Shown here one piece after another: positions 42,573 to 51,799 of a DNA stretch of 64,000 nt. Positions within the stretch are counted from its first letter, which is position 1. Each line of letters begins with the position of its first letter. The stretch comes from Natronococcus occultus SP4. GTDB taxonomy: Archaea; Halobacteriota; Halobacteria; Halobacteriales; Natrialbaceae. The stretch spans positions 3,835,001 to 3,899,000 of the forward strand of contig NC_019974.1 of the NCBI RefSeq assembly GCF_000328685.1, in the 5' to 3' direction. The notes beneath the pieces were generated by a model. That model worked only from the letters and a program-made list of their open reading frames with translations. It was not told the DNA's origin and made no database searches. A program made the translations under genes and the position numbers.

Positions 42573-43730
42573 TCAGACCGGATCGTCGTCCTCGAGGGCG
42601 TCCTCGAGTCGCTCCCGCTCGGCCCGCAGCGCCTCGAGCTCCGCGGCGACCTGCCCGTCCCGCAGTCGCTCCCGTTCCTCGGCCGTCAGCTGCTCGACGG
42701 CCTGGGCGGCCGTCTGGAGGCGGTCGTACGCCTCGTCGCGAGCGAGCAGCCGAACCTCACGGAGCGCGGCCACGGTCTCCTCGTCGGCGACCCGGTCGAC
42801 GAACGGACGGAGCTCCCGGCTCCGGCGCTCGAGGACGCCCGCGGGACCGGGGGGCCAGCCGATCGTCAGCGGCTCGGCGTCGATCCCCTCGAGGGAGGTC
42901 TGCTGGGTCGCCACCGTTCGCTTGAGCTCGTCGGCGTCCTCGACGTAGTGGGCGAGCTTCGACCGGGAGTAGTCGGCGTACTCGAGCAGCTCCGGGATCG
43001 TGTACTCGCCGGCGGGTCGCTCGCGGACGAACCGCTTCAGGTCCTCGGGGGGCCGCTCGAACGGGACGAACGGGTACCAGCGGCTGCGATCGAGCAGCGC
43101 GAACACCTCCCGCGCCGAGGCCTCGTCGCGGTACTCCCGGAACGCCGTTCGGACCAGCTCGTCGTAGCGTGCGATCGGCTCCCGGAGCCGTTCGACCGGG
43201 GCGTCCAGATCGGCCTCGGCCAGTTCGAGCAGCCGCTTGCGCTCGTCGAGCTCGTCGTCGATCGCCCGGAGCCGTCTGCTCGCGGCTTTGCGCGCCTCGG
43301 CGACCGCCTCGCGGGCCGCCTCGCGCTCCTCGAGCAGGTCGGCGTACTCCCTGGCGGGAGCGAGACGCTCGCGGGCCCGCTCGAAGTCAGACTCGCTCAG
43401 TCGGCGCTTGTCGAGGGCCTCGAGGGCCCCCTCGAACGCCTCGCGGGCCTCCAGGCCGTCGGACAGCCCGTCGACAAGCGAGTCGAACTTCCCCTCGAGT
43501 TCGACGTAGGCCTTGAAGTTCTCCCTGCCGGTCCCCGTCGCCCGGTCGACGTAGCGATCGAGGAGATCCGTCGCCTCGTGGTAGGCTGTGGTAGTCTCCT
43601 CGACGGTCTCGGGACCGCGCTCCTCGATCTCGCTGATTGCCCGTGCGTACCGGTCGCGGGCGTCCTCGAGCCCCTCGAGGGGCGTGCGCTCGGTCTCGGG
43701 ATCGTCCGAGCGAGAGACGGATTCGCTCAT
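42573..43730 (-). CDS. coiled-coil haloarchaeal protein of unknown function (DUF7118-like)
   Basis: 385 aa from ATG 43730, one base after the hisI stop. Long helical, charged stretches fill it (EEREAAREAVAEARKAASRR, ERERLRDGQVAAELEALRAE), with a central less charged block (DRSRWYPFVPFERPPEDLKR, GEYTIPELLEYADYSRSKLA). It looks like a cytoplasmic coiled-coil scaffold of unknown role. The tight coupling to hisI may reflect translational coupling only, since no histidine-pathway motif is present. Confidence 0.8.
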   Translation of the reverse strand: MSESVSRSDDPETERTPLEGLEDARDRYARAISEIEERGPETVEETTTAYHEATDLLDRYVDRATGTGRENFKAYVELEGKFDSLVDGLSDGLEAREAFEGALEALDKRRLSESDFERARERLAPAREYADLLEEREAAREAVAEARKAASRRLRAIDDELDERKRLLELAEADLDAPVERLREPIARYDELVRTAFREYRDEASAREVFALLDRSRWYPFVPFERPPEDLKRFVRERPAGEYTIPELLEYADYSRSKLAHYVEDADELKRTVATQQTSLEGIDAEPLTIGWPPGPAGVLERRSRELRPFVDRVADEETVAALREVRLLARDEAYDRLQTAAQAVEQLTAEERERLRDGQVAAELEALRAERERLEDALEDDDPV

Positions 43731-43731
43731 C

Positions 43732-44097
43732 TTACTCGTAGACCGCGTCGGGATCGAACACCTGTTCGCCGACGCGTTCCCCCTCGACGGTCCGGTAGAA
43801 ACAGGAGCGATGCCCCGTGTGGCAGGCCCCGCCCTCCTGGTCGACCAGGTACAGCAGCGTGTCGGCGTCACAGTCGACCCGGATTTCCGCGACCGCCTGC
43901 GTGTGGCCGCTCGTGGCGCCTTTCTCCCAGAGCTCCTCCCGGCTCCGGGAGTAGTAGTGAGCCCGTCCCGTCTCACGGGTGCGTTCGAGCGCCTCCGAGG
44001 AGACGTACGCGAGCATCAACACCTCGCCGGTGTCGGCGTCCTGTGCGACCGCGGGAACGAGCCCGTCCTCGCCGAAATCGACCGCGATCTCGTCCAT
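43732..44097 (-). CDS. hisI: phosphoribosyl-AMP cyclohydrolase HisI
   Basis: 121 aa from ATG 44097. Family pieces: [40 protein letters not shown], the metal site [13 protein letters not shown], and zinc-cysteine regions [18 protein letters not shown]. It opens the purine ring of phosphoribosyl-AMP in histidine synthesis. Short single-domain HisI, not fused to HisE, as usual in archaea. It is the first gene of a four-gene minus-strand run with little spacing; other his genes are not in the window. Confidence 0.94.
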   Translation of the reverse strand: MDEIAVDFGEDGLVPAVAQDADTGEVLMLAYVSSEALERTRETGRAHYYSRSREELWEKGATSGHTQAVAEIRVDCDADTLLYLVDQEGGACHTGHRSCFYRTVEGERVGEQVFDPDAVYE

Positions 44098-44207
44098 GGC
44101 CGATCCCAGGGGCCTGCGGGCGATAGATCTTTTGCAGCGCGAACGACCCCCGGAGCAAGAGGCGGGCGCAAGCGGGCGAGCGCCGAACCGGTTCGGCGCT
44201 CGCCAAC

Positions 44208-44216
44208 ACTTATGGG
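44208..44216 (+). promoter_or_regulatory. TATA-like box for the cupin gene
   Basis: ACTTATGGG centred 28 bp before the ATG at 44240; fits a leaderless transcript and supports this start over the longer in-frame upstream reading. Confidence 0.55.
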
Positions 44217-44239
44217 CCGCCACGTGCTCGAATTCCGTG

Positions 44240-44560
44240 ATGGCATCGTACACAACCGCGAACTACCGCGACGGCGACGAACAGCACGGCCTCTATTTCC
44301 TCCGGGACGAGCTGAACTGCGAGAACGTGGGCGTCACCGTCCTCGAGTGTGACCCCGGCTGGGAGGGGATGGAACACGACCACGCCGACGAGGACCACGA
44401 GGAGGTGTACCTGCTGGTCGAGGGCGAGGCGACGGTCACCGTCGACGACGAGGACGTCGAGCTGGGCGAGGGCGACGCGGTCCGGATCCCGCCAGAGTCC
44501 GACCGACAGATCCACAACGGCGACCAGGAGAGTCGGTTCGTACTGATCGGTGCCCCCTGA
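44240..44560 (+). CDS. cupin-domain protein
   Basis: 106 aa, one small beta-barrel cupin. The first cupin motif is in [20 protein letters not shown], with histidine and glutamate ligands, and the second is the [20 protein letters not shown] segment with its histidine. Metal-dependent sugar or small-molecule binding is typical, but cupins vary widely. Divergent from hisI. An IS200/IS605-like hairpin begins 6 bases after its stop codon. Confidence 0.85.
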   Translation: MASYTTANYRDGDEQHGLYFLRDELNCENVGVTVLECDPGWEGMEHDHADEDHEEVYLLVEGEATVTVDDEDVELGEGDAVRIPPESDRQIHNGDQESRFVLIGAP

Positions 44561-44566
44561 CTTCCT

Positions 44567-44586
44567 CCCACGACTGAAGTCGTGGG
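44567..44586. repeat. IS200/IS605-type terminal hairpin (solitary)
   Basis: CCCACGAC, a TGAA loop, GTCGTGGG: a perfect 8-bp stem starting 6 bases after the cupin stop and before serA. This hairpin with CTTCCTC in front is the recurring end of haloarchaeal IS200/IS605/IS1341-type elements. No transposase or second end lies nearby, so it is either a remnant or a mobile-derived terminator between convergent genes. Confidence 0.6.
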
Positions 44587-44646
44587 CGTTCTTCTCAAAC
44601 CTCTGTAACGCGTCGACCCGCGACGACGGCAGTCGGCCGGGAGTCG

Positions 44647-46233
44647 CTACGACTGACCGTTGAGGATGATGTAGTCGACGCCGAGGATCCGGTCGTCCTC
44701 GTTGAGCTCCGCCTTGGCTTCTTCGGGAACCTGACTGTCGACGTTGTAGACCGTCAGAGCCTCCCCACCGATCGTCTCGCGGGCGTTGAACATCCCGGCG
44801 ATGTTGACGCCGTGTTTGCCCATCACGCTCCCGATGAGACCGATAACGCCGGGTTCGTCGGTGTTACGGGTGACGACCATCTTCCCGTGCGGGATCGCGT
44901 CGACGCGGTAGCCGTCGACCCGGACGATTCGGGGGTCCTCGCCCGCAAAGAGCGTCCCGTCGACCGAAACCTCCTCGTCGCCGTTCCCGACGGTTACCGA
45001 GATCAGGCTCTGGAAGTCGGCTGCCTGACGGGTCTTGGACTCGGTGACCTCGACGCCCCGGTCCTCGGCGATCTGGGGAGCGTTGACCGCGTTGACCTGC
45101 CACTCCAGGGGCTCGAAGACGCCCTTGAGCGCCGAGGCGGTGACGAACTCCAGGTCCTCGTCGGCGATCTCGCCCTCGTAGGAGACCTCGACGCGCTCGG
45201 TGCGGTCGTCGAGCAGCTGGGCGGCGACCTTCCCCGCAGTCTCGGCGATGTCGATATACGGCTTTACGCGCGGGAACGCGCTCTCGTCGATCGAGGGCGC
45301 GTTCAGCGCGTTGGCGACCGGTTCTTCCTGGAACGCGGCGTTGACCTGTTCGGCCGTCGAGACGGCGACGTTCTCCTGGGCGGCCTCCGTCGAGGCACCC
45401 AGGTGCGGCGTGACGATGACGTCGTCGTGTTCCAGTAGCGGCGAGTCCTCGGCCAGGGGCTCCTCGGCGAAGACGTCCAGCGCCGCCCCCGCGAGGGTGC
45501 CGTCCTCGACCTTCGCGGCGAGGACGTCTTCCTGGACGATCCCCCCGCGGCCGACGTTGACGAGGTAGCCGCCCTCGAGCAGGTCGAGCTCCTCGGGGCC
45601 GATCATCCCCTCGGTCTCGGGGGTCAGCGGCGTGTGGATGGTCAGGAAGTCCGCCCGCTCGAGACACGGCTCGAACTCGACCAGTTCCGCACCCAGCCGA
45701 TCCGCGCGCTCCTCGGAGATGTACGGGTCGAACGCGACGACGTCCATCCCCAGCGAGTCGAGCTTTTTGGCGACCTCTTGGCCGACCCGACCCAGACCGA
45801 CGATCCCCAGGGTCTTGCCGTCGAGTTCGGCGCCGAGGTAATCGCTTTTGGCCCACTCGCCGTTCTTCAGGCGGATGTGAGCCTGCGGGATCGAGCGAGC
45901 GGTCGCGAACGTCATTGCGACGGTGTGTTCGGCCGCCGCACGGACGTTCCCCTCCGGCGCGTTGGCGACGATGACCCCGTGATCGGTCGCCGCCTCGATG
46001 TCGATGTTGTCGACCCCGATCCCGGCCCGACCGACGATGACCAGCTCCTCGGCCGCCTCGAGGACGTCCTCGGTCACTTCGGTTCCGGAACGAACGATCA
46101 ACCCGTGAGCGTCCGAGACCGCATCGAGCAGGTCGTCGTCCTCGAGTTCGTACCCCGTTTCGACCTCGTGGCCCGCCTCTCTGAGAACGTCCAGACCCGC
46201 GTCCGCGATCGGGTCCGTAACGAGCACCTTCAT
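44647..46233 (-). CDS. serA: D-3-phosphoglycerate dehydrogenase SerA
   Basis: 528 aa from ATG 46233 (MKVLVTDPIADAGLDVLREA). The catalytic domain holds LGIVGLGRVGQEVAKKL (NAD site), INVGRGGIVQEDVLAAKVED-like sequence, and the catalytic His in TPHLGASTEAAQ. After the dehydrogenase core come an allosteric-substrate-binding domain (about 320-450) and a C-terminal ACT domain (TRNTDEPGVIGLIGSVMGKH), as in long SerA. It oxidises 3-phosphoglycerate in the first step of serine synthesis; the ACT domain usually senses serine. SerB lies 3.2 kb away; a DMT transporter lies 84 bp upstream on the same strand. Confidence 0.95.
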   Translation of the reverse strand: MKVLVTDPIADAGLDVLREAGHEVETGYELEDDDLLDAVSDAHGLIVRSGTEVTEDVLEAAEELVIVGRAGIGVDNIDIEAATDHGVIVANAPEGNVRAAAEHTVAMTFATARSIPQAHIRLKNGEWAKSDYLGAELDGKTLGIVGLGRVGQEVAKKLDSLGMDVVAFDPYISEERADRLGAELVEFEPCLERADFLTIHTPLTPETEGMIGPEELDLLEGGYLVNVGRGGIVQEDVLAAKVEDGTLAGAALDVFAEEPLAEDSPLLEHDDVIVTPHLGASTEAAQENVAVSTAEQVNAAFQEEPVANALNAPSIDESAFPRVKPYIDIAETAGKVAAQLLDDRTERVEVSYEGEIADEDLEFVTASALKGVFEPLEWQVNAVNAPQIAEDRGVEVTESKTRQAADFQSLISVTVGNGDEEVSVDGTLFAGEDPRIVRVDGYRVDAIPHGKMVVTRNTDEPGVIGLIGSVMGKHGVNIAGMFNARETIGGEALTVYNVDSQVPEEAKAELNEDDRILGVDYIILNGQS

Positions 46234-46317
46234 GCGCGAGACACCGGGTTGGAACGGGTAAACCCTTCCGTTGTCGACATCGGGTGGCAAAAATGGTCGG
46301 TGACGACAGCGTCCGTT

Positions 46318-47220
46318 TCAGATCGTGATCAACACGGCGCCGAGGACGACCAGCACCGCCCCCGCGACGACCCCCCTCGTCACCCGCTCCAGGTCCCGCA
46401 GGAGCACCGCGGCGAACAGTAACGTAAAGAAGGGCGCGGTCGCGACCAGCGGGTCCACGATGGCGATCCGTCCGCCTTCGAGACCGAGCGCCGCCATCAG
46501 CGAGAGCATCGCGACGGTCGTCAGCAGGCCGCTGACCGCGAAGTAGCGGTAGGACCGACGCGGACGCTCGAGGACGTCGCGCCCGCCGACGGCGGCCGCG
46601 TAGGCGACCAGCGCGACCAGGCCGGCGGTCTCGTTGATCGCGACGGCCTCGAGCGCGGAGATCGGGGTCTCGAGAATCCCGTACCGGCGCGCGACGTTAG
46701 CGACGGCGAACGTCGCGGCCGCCAGGATCGGCCAGCCCAGATCCCGTAGCGTCCAGCCCTCGAGGTCGCCGCCCCGGGACAGCGTCAGGATCGAGAGGCC
46801 GGCGACCAGGACGACGATTCCAGTCCCCGTCACCGGACCCAGCGGTTCGCCCAGAACCGCGAGGGCGATCAGCGTCGCGAACAGCGGCCGCGTGCTCAGG
46901 ATCGTACTGTTGAGACCCGCGCCGACCCTGTCGACGCCGACGAAGATCGCGATCCGACCCAACGCCGTCCCGATCGCACCAGCGAAGGCAAAGACCGCCA
47001 GCACCTCGAGGGTCAACCCGGCGAACGCCGAGCGCCCGTAGACGACGGCGATGGCGGTCCAGTACCACAGCAGCTGAACGGCCACGACGACGAGCGCGGC
47101 CTGGATCGAACCGCCGCCGCTGGCCATCCCGCGCTTGTCGAAAACCGGCGCGAGCCCCCAGAGGATCGCCGGCACCAGCGCGAGCGCGACGACCTCGGCC
47201 CCGGCAGTCGGGCCGGTCAT
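46318..47220 (-). CDS. DMT/EamA-family transporter
   Basis: 300 aa with ten membrane spans in two repeats, as in the EamA group of drug/metabolite transporters. It starts MTGPTAGAEVVALALVPAIL. Typical of exporters of amino acids or other small molecules. It ends 84 bp before serA on the same strand, so serine or a related product is a possible substrate, but this is inference from position. Confidence 0.88.
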   Translation of the reverse strand: MTGPTAGAEVVALALVPAILWGLAPVFDKRGMASGGGSIQAALVVVAVQLLWYWTAIAVVYGRSAFAGLTLEVLAVFAFAGAIGTALGRIAIFVGVDRVGAGLNSTILSTRPLFATLIALAVLGEPLGPVTGTGIVVLVAGLSILTLSRGGDLEGWTLRDLGWPILAAATFAVANVARRYGILETPISALEAVAINETAGLVALVAYAAAVGGRDVLERPRRSYRYFAVSGLLTTVAMLSLMAALGLEGGRIAIVDPLVATAPFFTLLFAAVLLRDLERVTRGVVAGAVLVVLGAVLITI

Positions 47221-47383
47221 TCTCGGCGGGCGCGCGCCCGTTCGTCACCACCCATCGGTGGCAATCCGCGGGCGTCTCCGTTGACCGTTCCGGTTTCGAG
47301 GACGATTCGGGCCCGGACAAAAAGCGCTCGACCGAACATCCAACAGTATATTACTCGTCGTAGCGACGGCTTACACGTCCTCG

Positions 47384-48595
47384 ATGTCGCTCCAAACGTC
47401 CTCGTGGCGGTGGCTGCAGGTCGACGGCGTCGGTCAGTCGGTGCTGTCGATGTCGCTGCTCGAGTGGGAGTGGCTGTTGCTCTCGGTGATCATCGTCGGC
47501 TCGTACCTGTTGGCCCGGCTGGTCCACTGGCTCGGCAAGCGGTATCTTCCGCCGCTGGGGGAAGACGAGCCGAGCTCGTTCGGACGGGCGACCGCCGAGG
47601 AGATCTACACCCCGCTTGCGATCTCGATCCTGCTGATCGGGATCTCCGTCGCGTTACAGGCGTTCGGCGTCATCGACGCCCAGTCGCTGCTCAGCAACGC
47701 CGTCGCGACCGCCCTGACCGTACTGTGGGCCCGCGCGGCGATCCGAATTGGCAGCCGGTGGCTCGAGATCGCGAACGGCTCCGGAAGCGACTACGAGTTC
47801 GCGCCGATCTTCCAGAACTTCTGGAAGATCGGGATGGTCGCGATCGCGGCGCTTGTCATCGTCGCGATCTGGGACCTCCAGGTGACGCCGTTTCTGGCGT
47901 CGGCGGGTGTGCTGGGTATCGTCATCGGCTTCGCTGCCCAGGACGCGATCGGGAACCTGATCGGCGGTATCGCGCTGTACTTCGACAACACGTACAAGCC
48001 GGGCGACGTCATCCTGCTCGAGGAGGAGATGCGCGGCACCGTCGTCGACATCGGCATCCGATCGACGACCGTGCTGACCCCGGAGAACACGATGGTAACG
48101 GTACCGAACTCGGTGCTGAACTCGACCCAGGTCGTCAACCAGACGGCGCCCCGGCGCCACATCCGGGTCGACGTCTCGGTCTCTGCAGCGTACGGAACCG
48201 ACTACGAGACCGTCGAACGCATCGCCATGGAGGTCTGCGAGGACGCGCCGATGATCCGGAGCTCGCCCAAGCCGCGCCTGCTGTTTCGCGAGTTTGGTGA
48301 CTCCGCGCTCGTCTTCGAGCTCCAGGCCTACGTCGCCCACCCGCTGGCCGAGATCCGCGCGGTCGACCAGCTCAACCGTCGTATTTACGACCGGTTCAAC
48401 GAAGCGGGGATCACGATCCCGTTCCCCCAGCGCGAACTCTCCTTTCTCGACGACGAGGGGGCGGCCGACCAGCGGCTCGACTTTCGGGAGCGCGACGGAC
48501 CGCCAGGTGGTACTCGCGAGCCCGACGACGACCGCGGGGAGTCGCCGAACGAACCGACCGAGTCCTCGCCGAGCGGGGCCCGAACCGACGAGTAA
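47384..48595 (+). CDS. mscS: MscS-family mechanosensitive ion channel
   Basis: 403 aa. Three or more N-terminal spans precede the pore helix and MscS beta domain: FLASAGVLGIVIGFAAQDAI (TM3 pore region), then IGGIALYFDNTYKPGDVILL and STTVLTPENTMVTVPNSVLN, and the C-terminal vestibule domain with FREFGDSALVFELQAYVAHP. It opens on membrane tension to release solutes during osmotic down-shock, which is relevant to a halophile. The end is a charged disordered tail. Confidence 0.93.
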   Translation: MSLQTSSWRWLQVDGVGQSVLSMSLLEWEWLLLSVIIVGSYLLARLVHWLGKRYLPPLGEDEPSSFGRATAEEIYTPLAISILLIGISVALQAFGVIDAQSLLSNAVATALTVLWARAAIRIGSRWLEIANGSGSDYEFAPIFQNFWKIGMVAIAALVIVAIWDLQVTPFLASAGVLGIVIGFAAQDAIGNLIGGIALYFDNTYKPGDVILLEEEMRGTVVDIGIRSTTVLTPENTMVTVPNSVLNSTQVVNQTAPRRHIRVDVSVSAAYGTDYETVERIAMEVCEDAPMIRSSPKPRLLFREFGDSALVFELQAYVAHPLAEIRAVDQLNRRIYDRFNEAGITIPFPQRELSFLDDEGAADQRLDFRERDGPPGGTREPDDDRGESPNEPTESSPSGARTDE

Positions 48596-48604
48596 GCGGG
48601 CGGG

Positions 48605-49342
48605 TCAGCTCGCGTCCGCGTCGGTCGTTTCGATCGGTCCGTCCGCGAGCAGCCGCGGGAGGGCCGCGATGGCGGCGCCGAGGACGACGAAGAGAACGAC
48701 GGTAGCCGTCACGGAGAGAACCGACGAGAGGTCGACGGCGACCGAGAGGGTCTCGGGATCGGGCCCTACCTCGCCCGGATCGGGCTCGCCGTCCGCGGGC
48801 GACCACTGTGCGACCGCGCCGACCGCGACGGCCAGCGCGACGTAGCTCGCGGTCAGCGTACCGAACAGCTGTCCGGCGTCCGCGAGCGTCTCGAGGCGCA
48901 CGTACCGGACGAGCAGGTAGCCAGTGGTAGCGAGGACGACGACGGGAACTAGCGCGGAGACGTGGGAGGTGATCAGCCCGGTCGGTGCGTACGCCCCCTG
49001 GATCGGCTCGCCACCCTGCTCGAGTCCGGCGCCGTGGCTTCCCAGCAGCGTGAACGCGGCGATCACCCACTGGCTCGGCTCGTTTTCGGCCTGCGCGAAC
49101 ATCCCCGAGGCGAACATCGCGGCCGCGAGCTGGGCGGAGAGCAGAGCGGAGAGCGCGAACGCGACCGGTCCCGACACGGCGCCGACCGTCCAGGGTGCGT
49201 ACGCGACGACCGAGTGTCGACTTCGCTCGGGTCGTCGCTCCGGCGACTCGTCGTCCGAAGGGACGGACGCTTTTTCGGGTGCGGTCGGTTCGCCCTCGAG
49301 CGAGGGGCCCTTCTCGTACTCGAGTCGTCGCTCGCCTGACAT
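48605..49342 (-). CDS. haloarchaeal membrane protein, unknown function
   Basis: 245 aa from ATG 49342. A charged start (MSGERRLEYEKGPSLEGEPT) precedes five to six hydrophobic spans (AVSGPVAFALSALLSAQLAA; VPVVVLATTGYLLVRYV; TVVLFVVLGAAIAALP). It has no motif linking it to a known family. It is convergent with mscS (9-bp gap) and divergent from serB. Confidence 0.72.
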   Translation of the reverse strand: MSGERRLEYEKGPSLEGEPTAPEKASVPSDDESPERRPERSRHSVVAYAPWTVGAVSGPVAFALSALLSAQLAAAMFASGMFAQAENEPSQWVIAAFTLLGSHGAGLEQGGEPIQGAYAPTGLITSHVSALVPVVVLATTGYLLVRYVRLETLADAGQLFGTLTASYVALAVAVGAVAQWSPADGEPDPGEVGPDPETLSVAVDLSSVLSVTATVVLFVVLGAAIAALPRLLADGPIETTDADAS

Positions 49343-49450
49343 ACTCCGGCGATCGCGGCGCGACGATAACAGTTTTCGGGTCGACCGGCCCATCACGTCT
49401 TCGCGGCGGAACCTGAACTGGTTTATCCGGGGGGCCACAACCGACGGCTG

Positions 49451-50095
49451 ATGACAGTCGTTGCGTTCGATTTCGACGGGACGCTCTCGGACTCCGAGAT
49501 GACCGTCCTGCTTGGCAAACAGTGTGGCGTCGCCGACGAGATGGCCGAGATCACCGAACGGTCGATGAACGACGAGATCGAGTACGCCGAGAGCCTCCGC
49601 AGGCGGGCGGCGCTGCTCGAGGGACTCGAGGAGGACGCCGTCGCCGCGGCCTTCGCCGAGGTCGAACTCCGCGAGGGAGCGGCGGCGCTGATCGAGTCGC
49701 TGAACGACGCCGGCGTCACGACGGCGATCCTCACGGGCGGATTCGAGCGCGGCGTCGAGGCCGCCCTCGAGCGCGAGGACGTCGCGGTCGATCACGTCGT
49801 CTCGAACCGGCTGCCGATGGCCGAGGACCGACTCACCGGCGAGGTCGAGGGCCCGCTGATCGAGGGGACCAAAGACACCGCGCTCGAGGAGCTGACGAGC
49901 CGGGTCGGCGCCGAGCTGGAGGAGACGGTCGCGGTCGGAGACGGCGCGAACGATCTGCCGATGCTGCGGGTTGCCGGGCTTCCGATCGGGTTCGAGCCGA
50001 AGCCGGCCGTCGAACCCCACTGCGAGGTCGTCGTCGACTCGATGGCCGAGGTTCGGGACACGTTACTCGCCGAGGGCGTGCTGGATCGCGAGTAG
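49451..50095 (+). CDS. serB: HAD-family phosphoserine phosphatase SerB
   Basis: 214 aa. The HAD nucleophile motif is DFDGTLSDSE, the Thr/Ser motif II is TAILTGGFERG, and motif IV is VAVGDGANDLPML, in the order of IB-type phosphatases like SerB. Substrate best guess is L-phosphoserine, completing the path that SerA starts. Cytoplasmic. Other small phosphatases share the motifs, so activity on phosphoserine should be tested. Confidence 0.88.
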   Translation: MTVVAFDFDGTLSDSEMTVLLGKQCGVADEMAEITERSMNDEIEYAESLRRRAALLEGLEEDAVAAAFAEVELREGAAALIESLNDAGVTTAILTGGFERGVEAALEREDVAVDHVVSNRLPMAEDRLTGEVEGPLIEGTKDTALEELTSRVGAELEETVAVGDGANDLPMLRVAGLPIGFEPKPAVEPHCEVVVDSMAEVRDTLLAEGVLDRE

Positions 50096-50156
50096 CCCAG
50101 GGCCGTCAGCGATCGCTGAAATTCTGCGGTAATCGGCCATTTCGATACCGAGAGAG

Positions 50157-50163
50157 TTATTTA
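50157..50163 (+). promoter_or_regulatory. TATA-like box for the 50188 gene
   Basis: TTATTTA centred 28 bp before the ATG at 50188, in the 92-bp gap after serB. Confidence 0.55.
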
Positions 50164-50187
50164 CTCGGAGTCGAGTAAGTTGTCTCG

Positions 50188-50568
50188 ATGATGTGGCAAG
50201 ACCTGGTGTTCATGGTAGGCAGCACACTCTCGATCCTCTTTCTGGCCCCGACGCTGCGGGACGCGAGCGCCCGCGTCCCGCTGGGGACGAGCATTCCGTC
50301 GATGGCGATCGGGATGGTGTACGGCACGACGTTTCTCACCCTCGGGATGACCTTCTCGGCGCTGGGCGCCTACGCTGCGGGGTCGATGTGGTCGCTGATC
50401 GCGACGTTTCGCTCGCCCCAGCGGCCGGTCCATCGGCTGGTCCGCACGGTAGGTCTCGGCCTGTTCGCGCGGGACGTCCGCTACTGGATCGATCGCCGTC
50501 GCGGCGAACGTCAGCTGGCGGAGCAGTACGTCCCCCGAGAGGCGCCGTCGACCGCACACGCCGATTGA
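50188..50568 (+). CDS. membrane protein of unknown function
   Basis: 126 aa. Three likely spans: VFMVGSTLSILFLAPTL, IAIGMVYGTTFLTLGM-type sequence near residues 37-55 and SALGAYAAGSMWSLIATF. The end is basic (RDVRYWIDRRRGERQLAEQY). The start MMWQDLVFMVGSTLSI is a pattern I associate with small haloarchaeal membrane proteins. Convergent with metX (20-bp gap). Function unknown. Confidence 0.75.
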   Translation: MMWQDLVFMVGSTLSILFLAPTLRDASARVPLGTSIPSMAIGMVYGTTFLTLGMTFSALGAYAAGSMWSLIATFRSPQRPVHRLVRTVGLGLFARDVRYWIDRRRGERQLAEQYVPREAPSTAHAD

Positions 50569-50588
50569 GGGGCCCGCCGCGGGCGCCG

Positions 50589-51797
50589 TCACTTCGAAAA
50601 GAGGCTCGTGTGGACTGGCGCGAACGAGTCGTCCTCGTCCTTCGTTTCGGGATTCGTGTCCGTGATCGCCCGCCCGGAGAGCCCGTTCTCGAGCAGCTCC
50701 GACAGCGGCGGCCCGACCTTCTCGGGTTCGACGAGAAAGGCGTCGTGACCGTGATCGGAGTCGACGACGTGGTGGGCGGCGTCGACGTCGGCCTCGCGGG
50801 CGGCCTCGGCAACGACCTCGGCCTGCTCGACGGTGAAGTGCCAGTCGCCGGTAAAGGAGAGAAGTAACAGCTCGCCCTCGAACGCCGCCAGCGCGTCGGC
50901 GTCGGACTCGTACCCCGCCGAGAGATCGAAGTCGTCCATCGCGCGGGTCAGGTAGAGGTAGCTGTTGGCGTCGAACCGGTCGGTGAACTTCTCGGCCTGG
51001 TAGTCGAGGTAGGACTCGACCTCGCGGTAGGGGAAGAAGGCGGCCGCGGGATCCGGCGGGCTCTCGTGGACCGTCTCGCGGCCCGCCGACCGTCGGCCGA
51101 ACTTCCGGGCCATCGAGGACTTCGAGAGGTACATGATGTGGCCGATCTGGCGGGCGCGGGCCAGCCCGTCCTCGGGTTCGGGACCACCGTAGTAGTGGCC
51201 GCCGTTCCAGTCGGGGTCGCTCGTGATCGCTCGCCGGGCGACGGTGTCGAGCGCGAGACACTGCGCGTCGAGTCGCGCGGCGGTGGCGACCCCCGCGGCC
51301 CGGTCGACGTCGTCGGGGTACCGACGCAGCCAGTCCAGGACGTTCATCCCGCCGACGCTACCCCCGACGACGGCGTGGAGTCGACCGACGCCGAGCGCGT
51401 CGAGTAGCCGCCGCTGGGCGCGCGTCCAGTCGCCGATCGTCACAGGCGGGAAGTCGGTCCCGTACGGCTCCCCCGTCTCGGGGTTCGTGCTCGCCGGTCC
51501 CGTCGTCCCGTAACAAGAGCCGGGGACGTTCGCACAGACGACGTAGTACTCGGTGGTGTCGATCGCCTTTCCGGGACCGACGACGTCGCCCCACCAGGCC
51601 CGGGCCTGGCCCGCGGTCGCGTCGTCGGCGTCGGGACGGCGGGCGACGTGGGCGCTGCCGGTCAGCGCGTGACAGATCAACACCGCGTTGTCCCCCTCGA
51701 ACTCGCCGTAGGTCTCGTAGGCGACCTCGAGGCTCGGGATCGTCTCCCCCGAGAGGAACTGGAACTCCCCGAGGTCGATCGTCTCCTTGGTCGTCAC
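50589..51797 (-). CDS. metX: homoserine O-acetyltransferase MetX
   Basis: 402 aa from a GTG at 51797, two bases after the metY stop. It is an alpha/beta hydrolase-fold acyltransferase: [18 protein letters not shown] near the start, nucleophile Ser in [12 protein letters not shown], the Asp in [12 protein letters not shown], and the catalytic His in [10 protein letters not shown]. It acetylates homoserine with acetyl-CoA, giving the substrate for MetY in direct sulfur assimilation to homocysteine. The two genes are translationally coupled. Confidence 0.95.
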   Translation of the reverse strand: MTTKETIDLGEFQFLSGETIPSLEVAYETYGEFEGDNAVLICHALTGSAHVARRPDADDATAGQARAWWGDVVGPGKAIDTTEYYVVCANVPGSCYGTTGPASTNPETGEPYGTDFPPVTIGDWTRAQRRLLDALGVGRLHAVVGGSVGGMNVLDWLRRYPDDVDRAAGVATAARLDAQCLALDTVARRAITSDPDWNGGHYYGGPEPEDGLARARQIGHIMYLSKSSMARKFGRRSAGRETVHESPPDPAAAFFPYREVESYLDYQAEKFTDRFDANSYLYLTRAMDDFDLSAGYESDADALAAFEGELLLLSFTGDWHFTVEQAEVVAEAAREADVDAAHHVVDSDHGHDAFLVEPEKVGPPLSELLENGLSGRAITDTNPETKDEDDSFAPVHTSLFSK

Positions 51798-51799
51798 GG

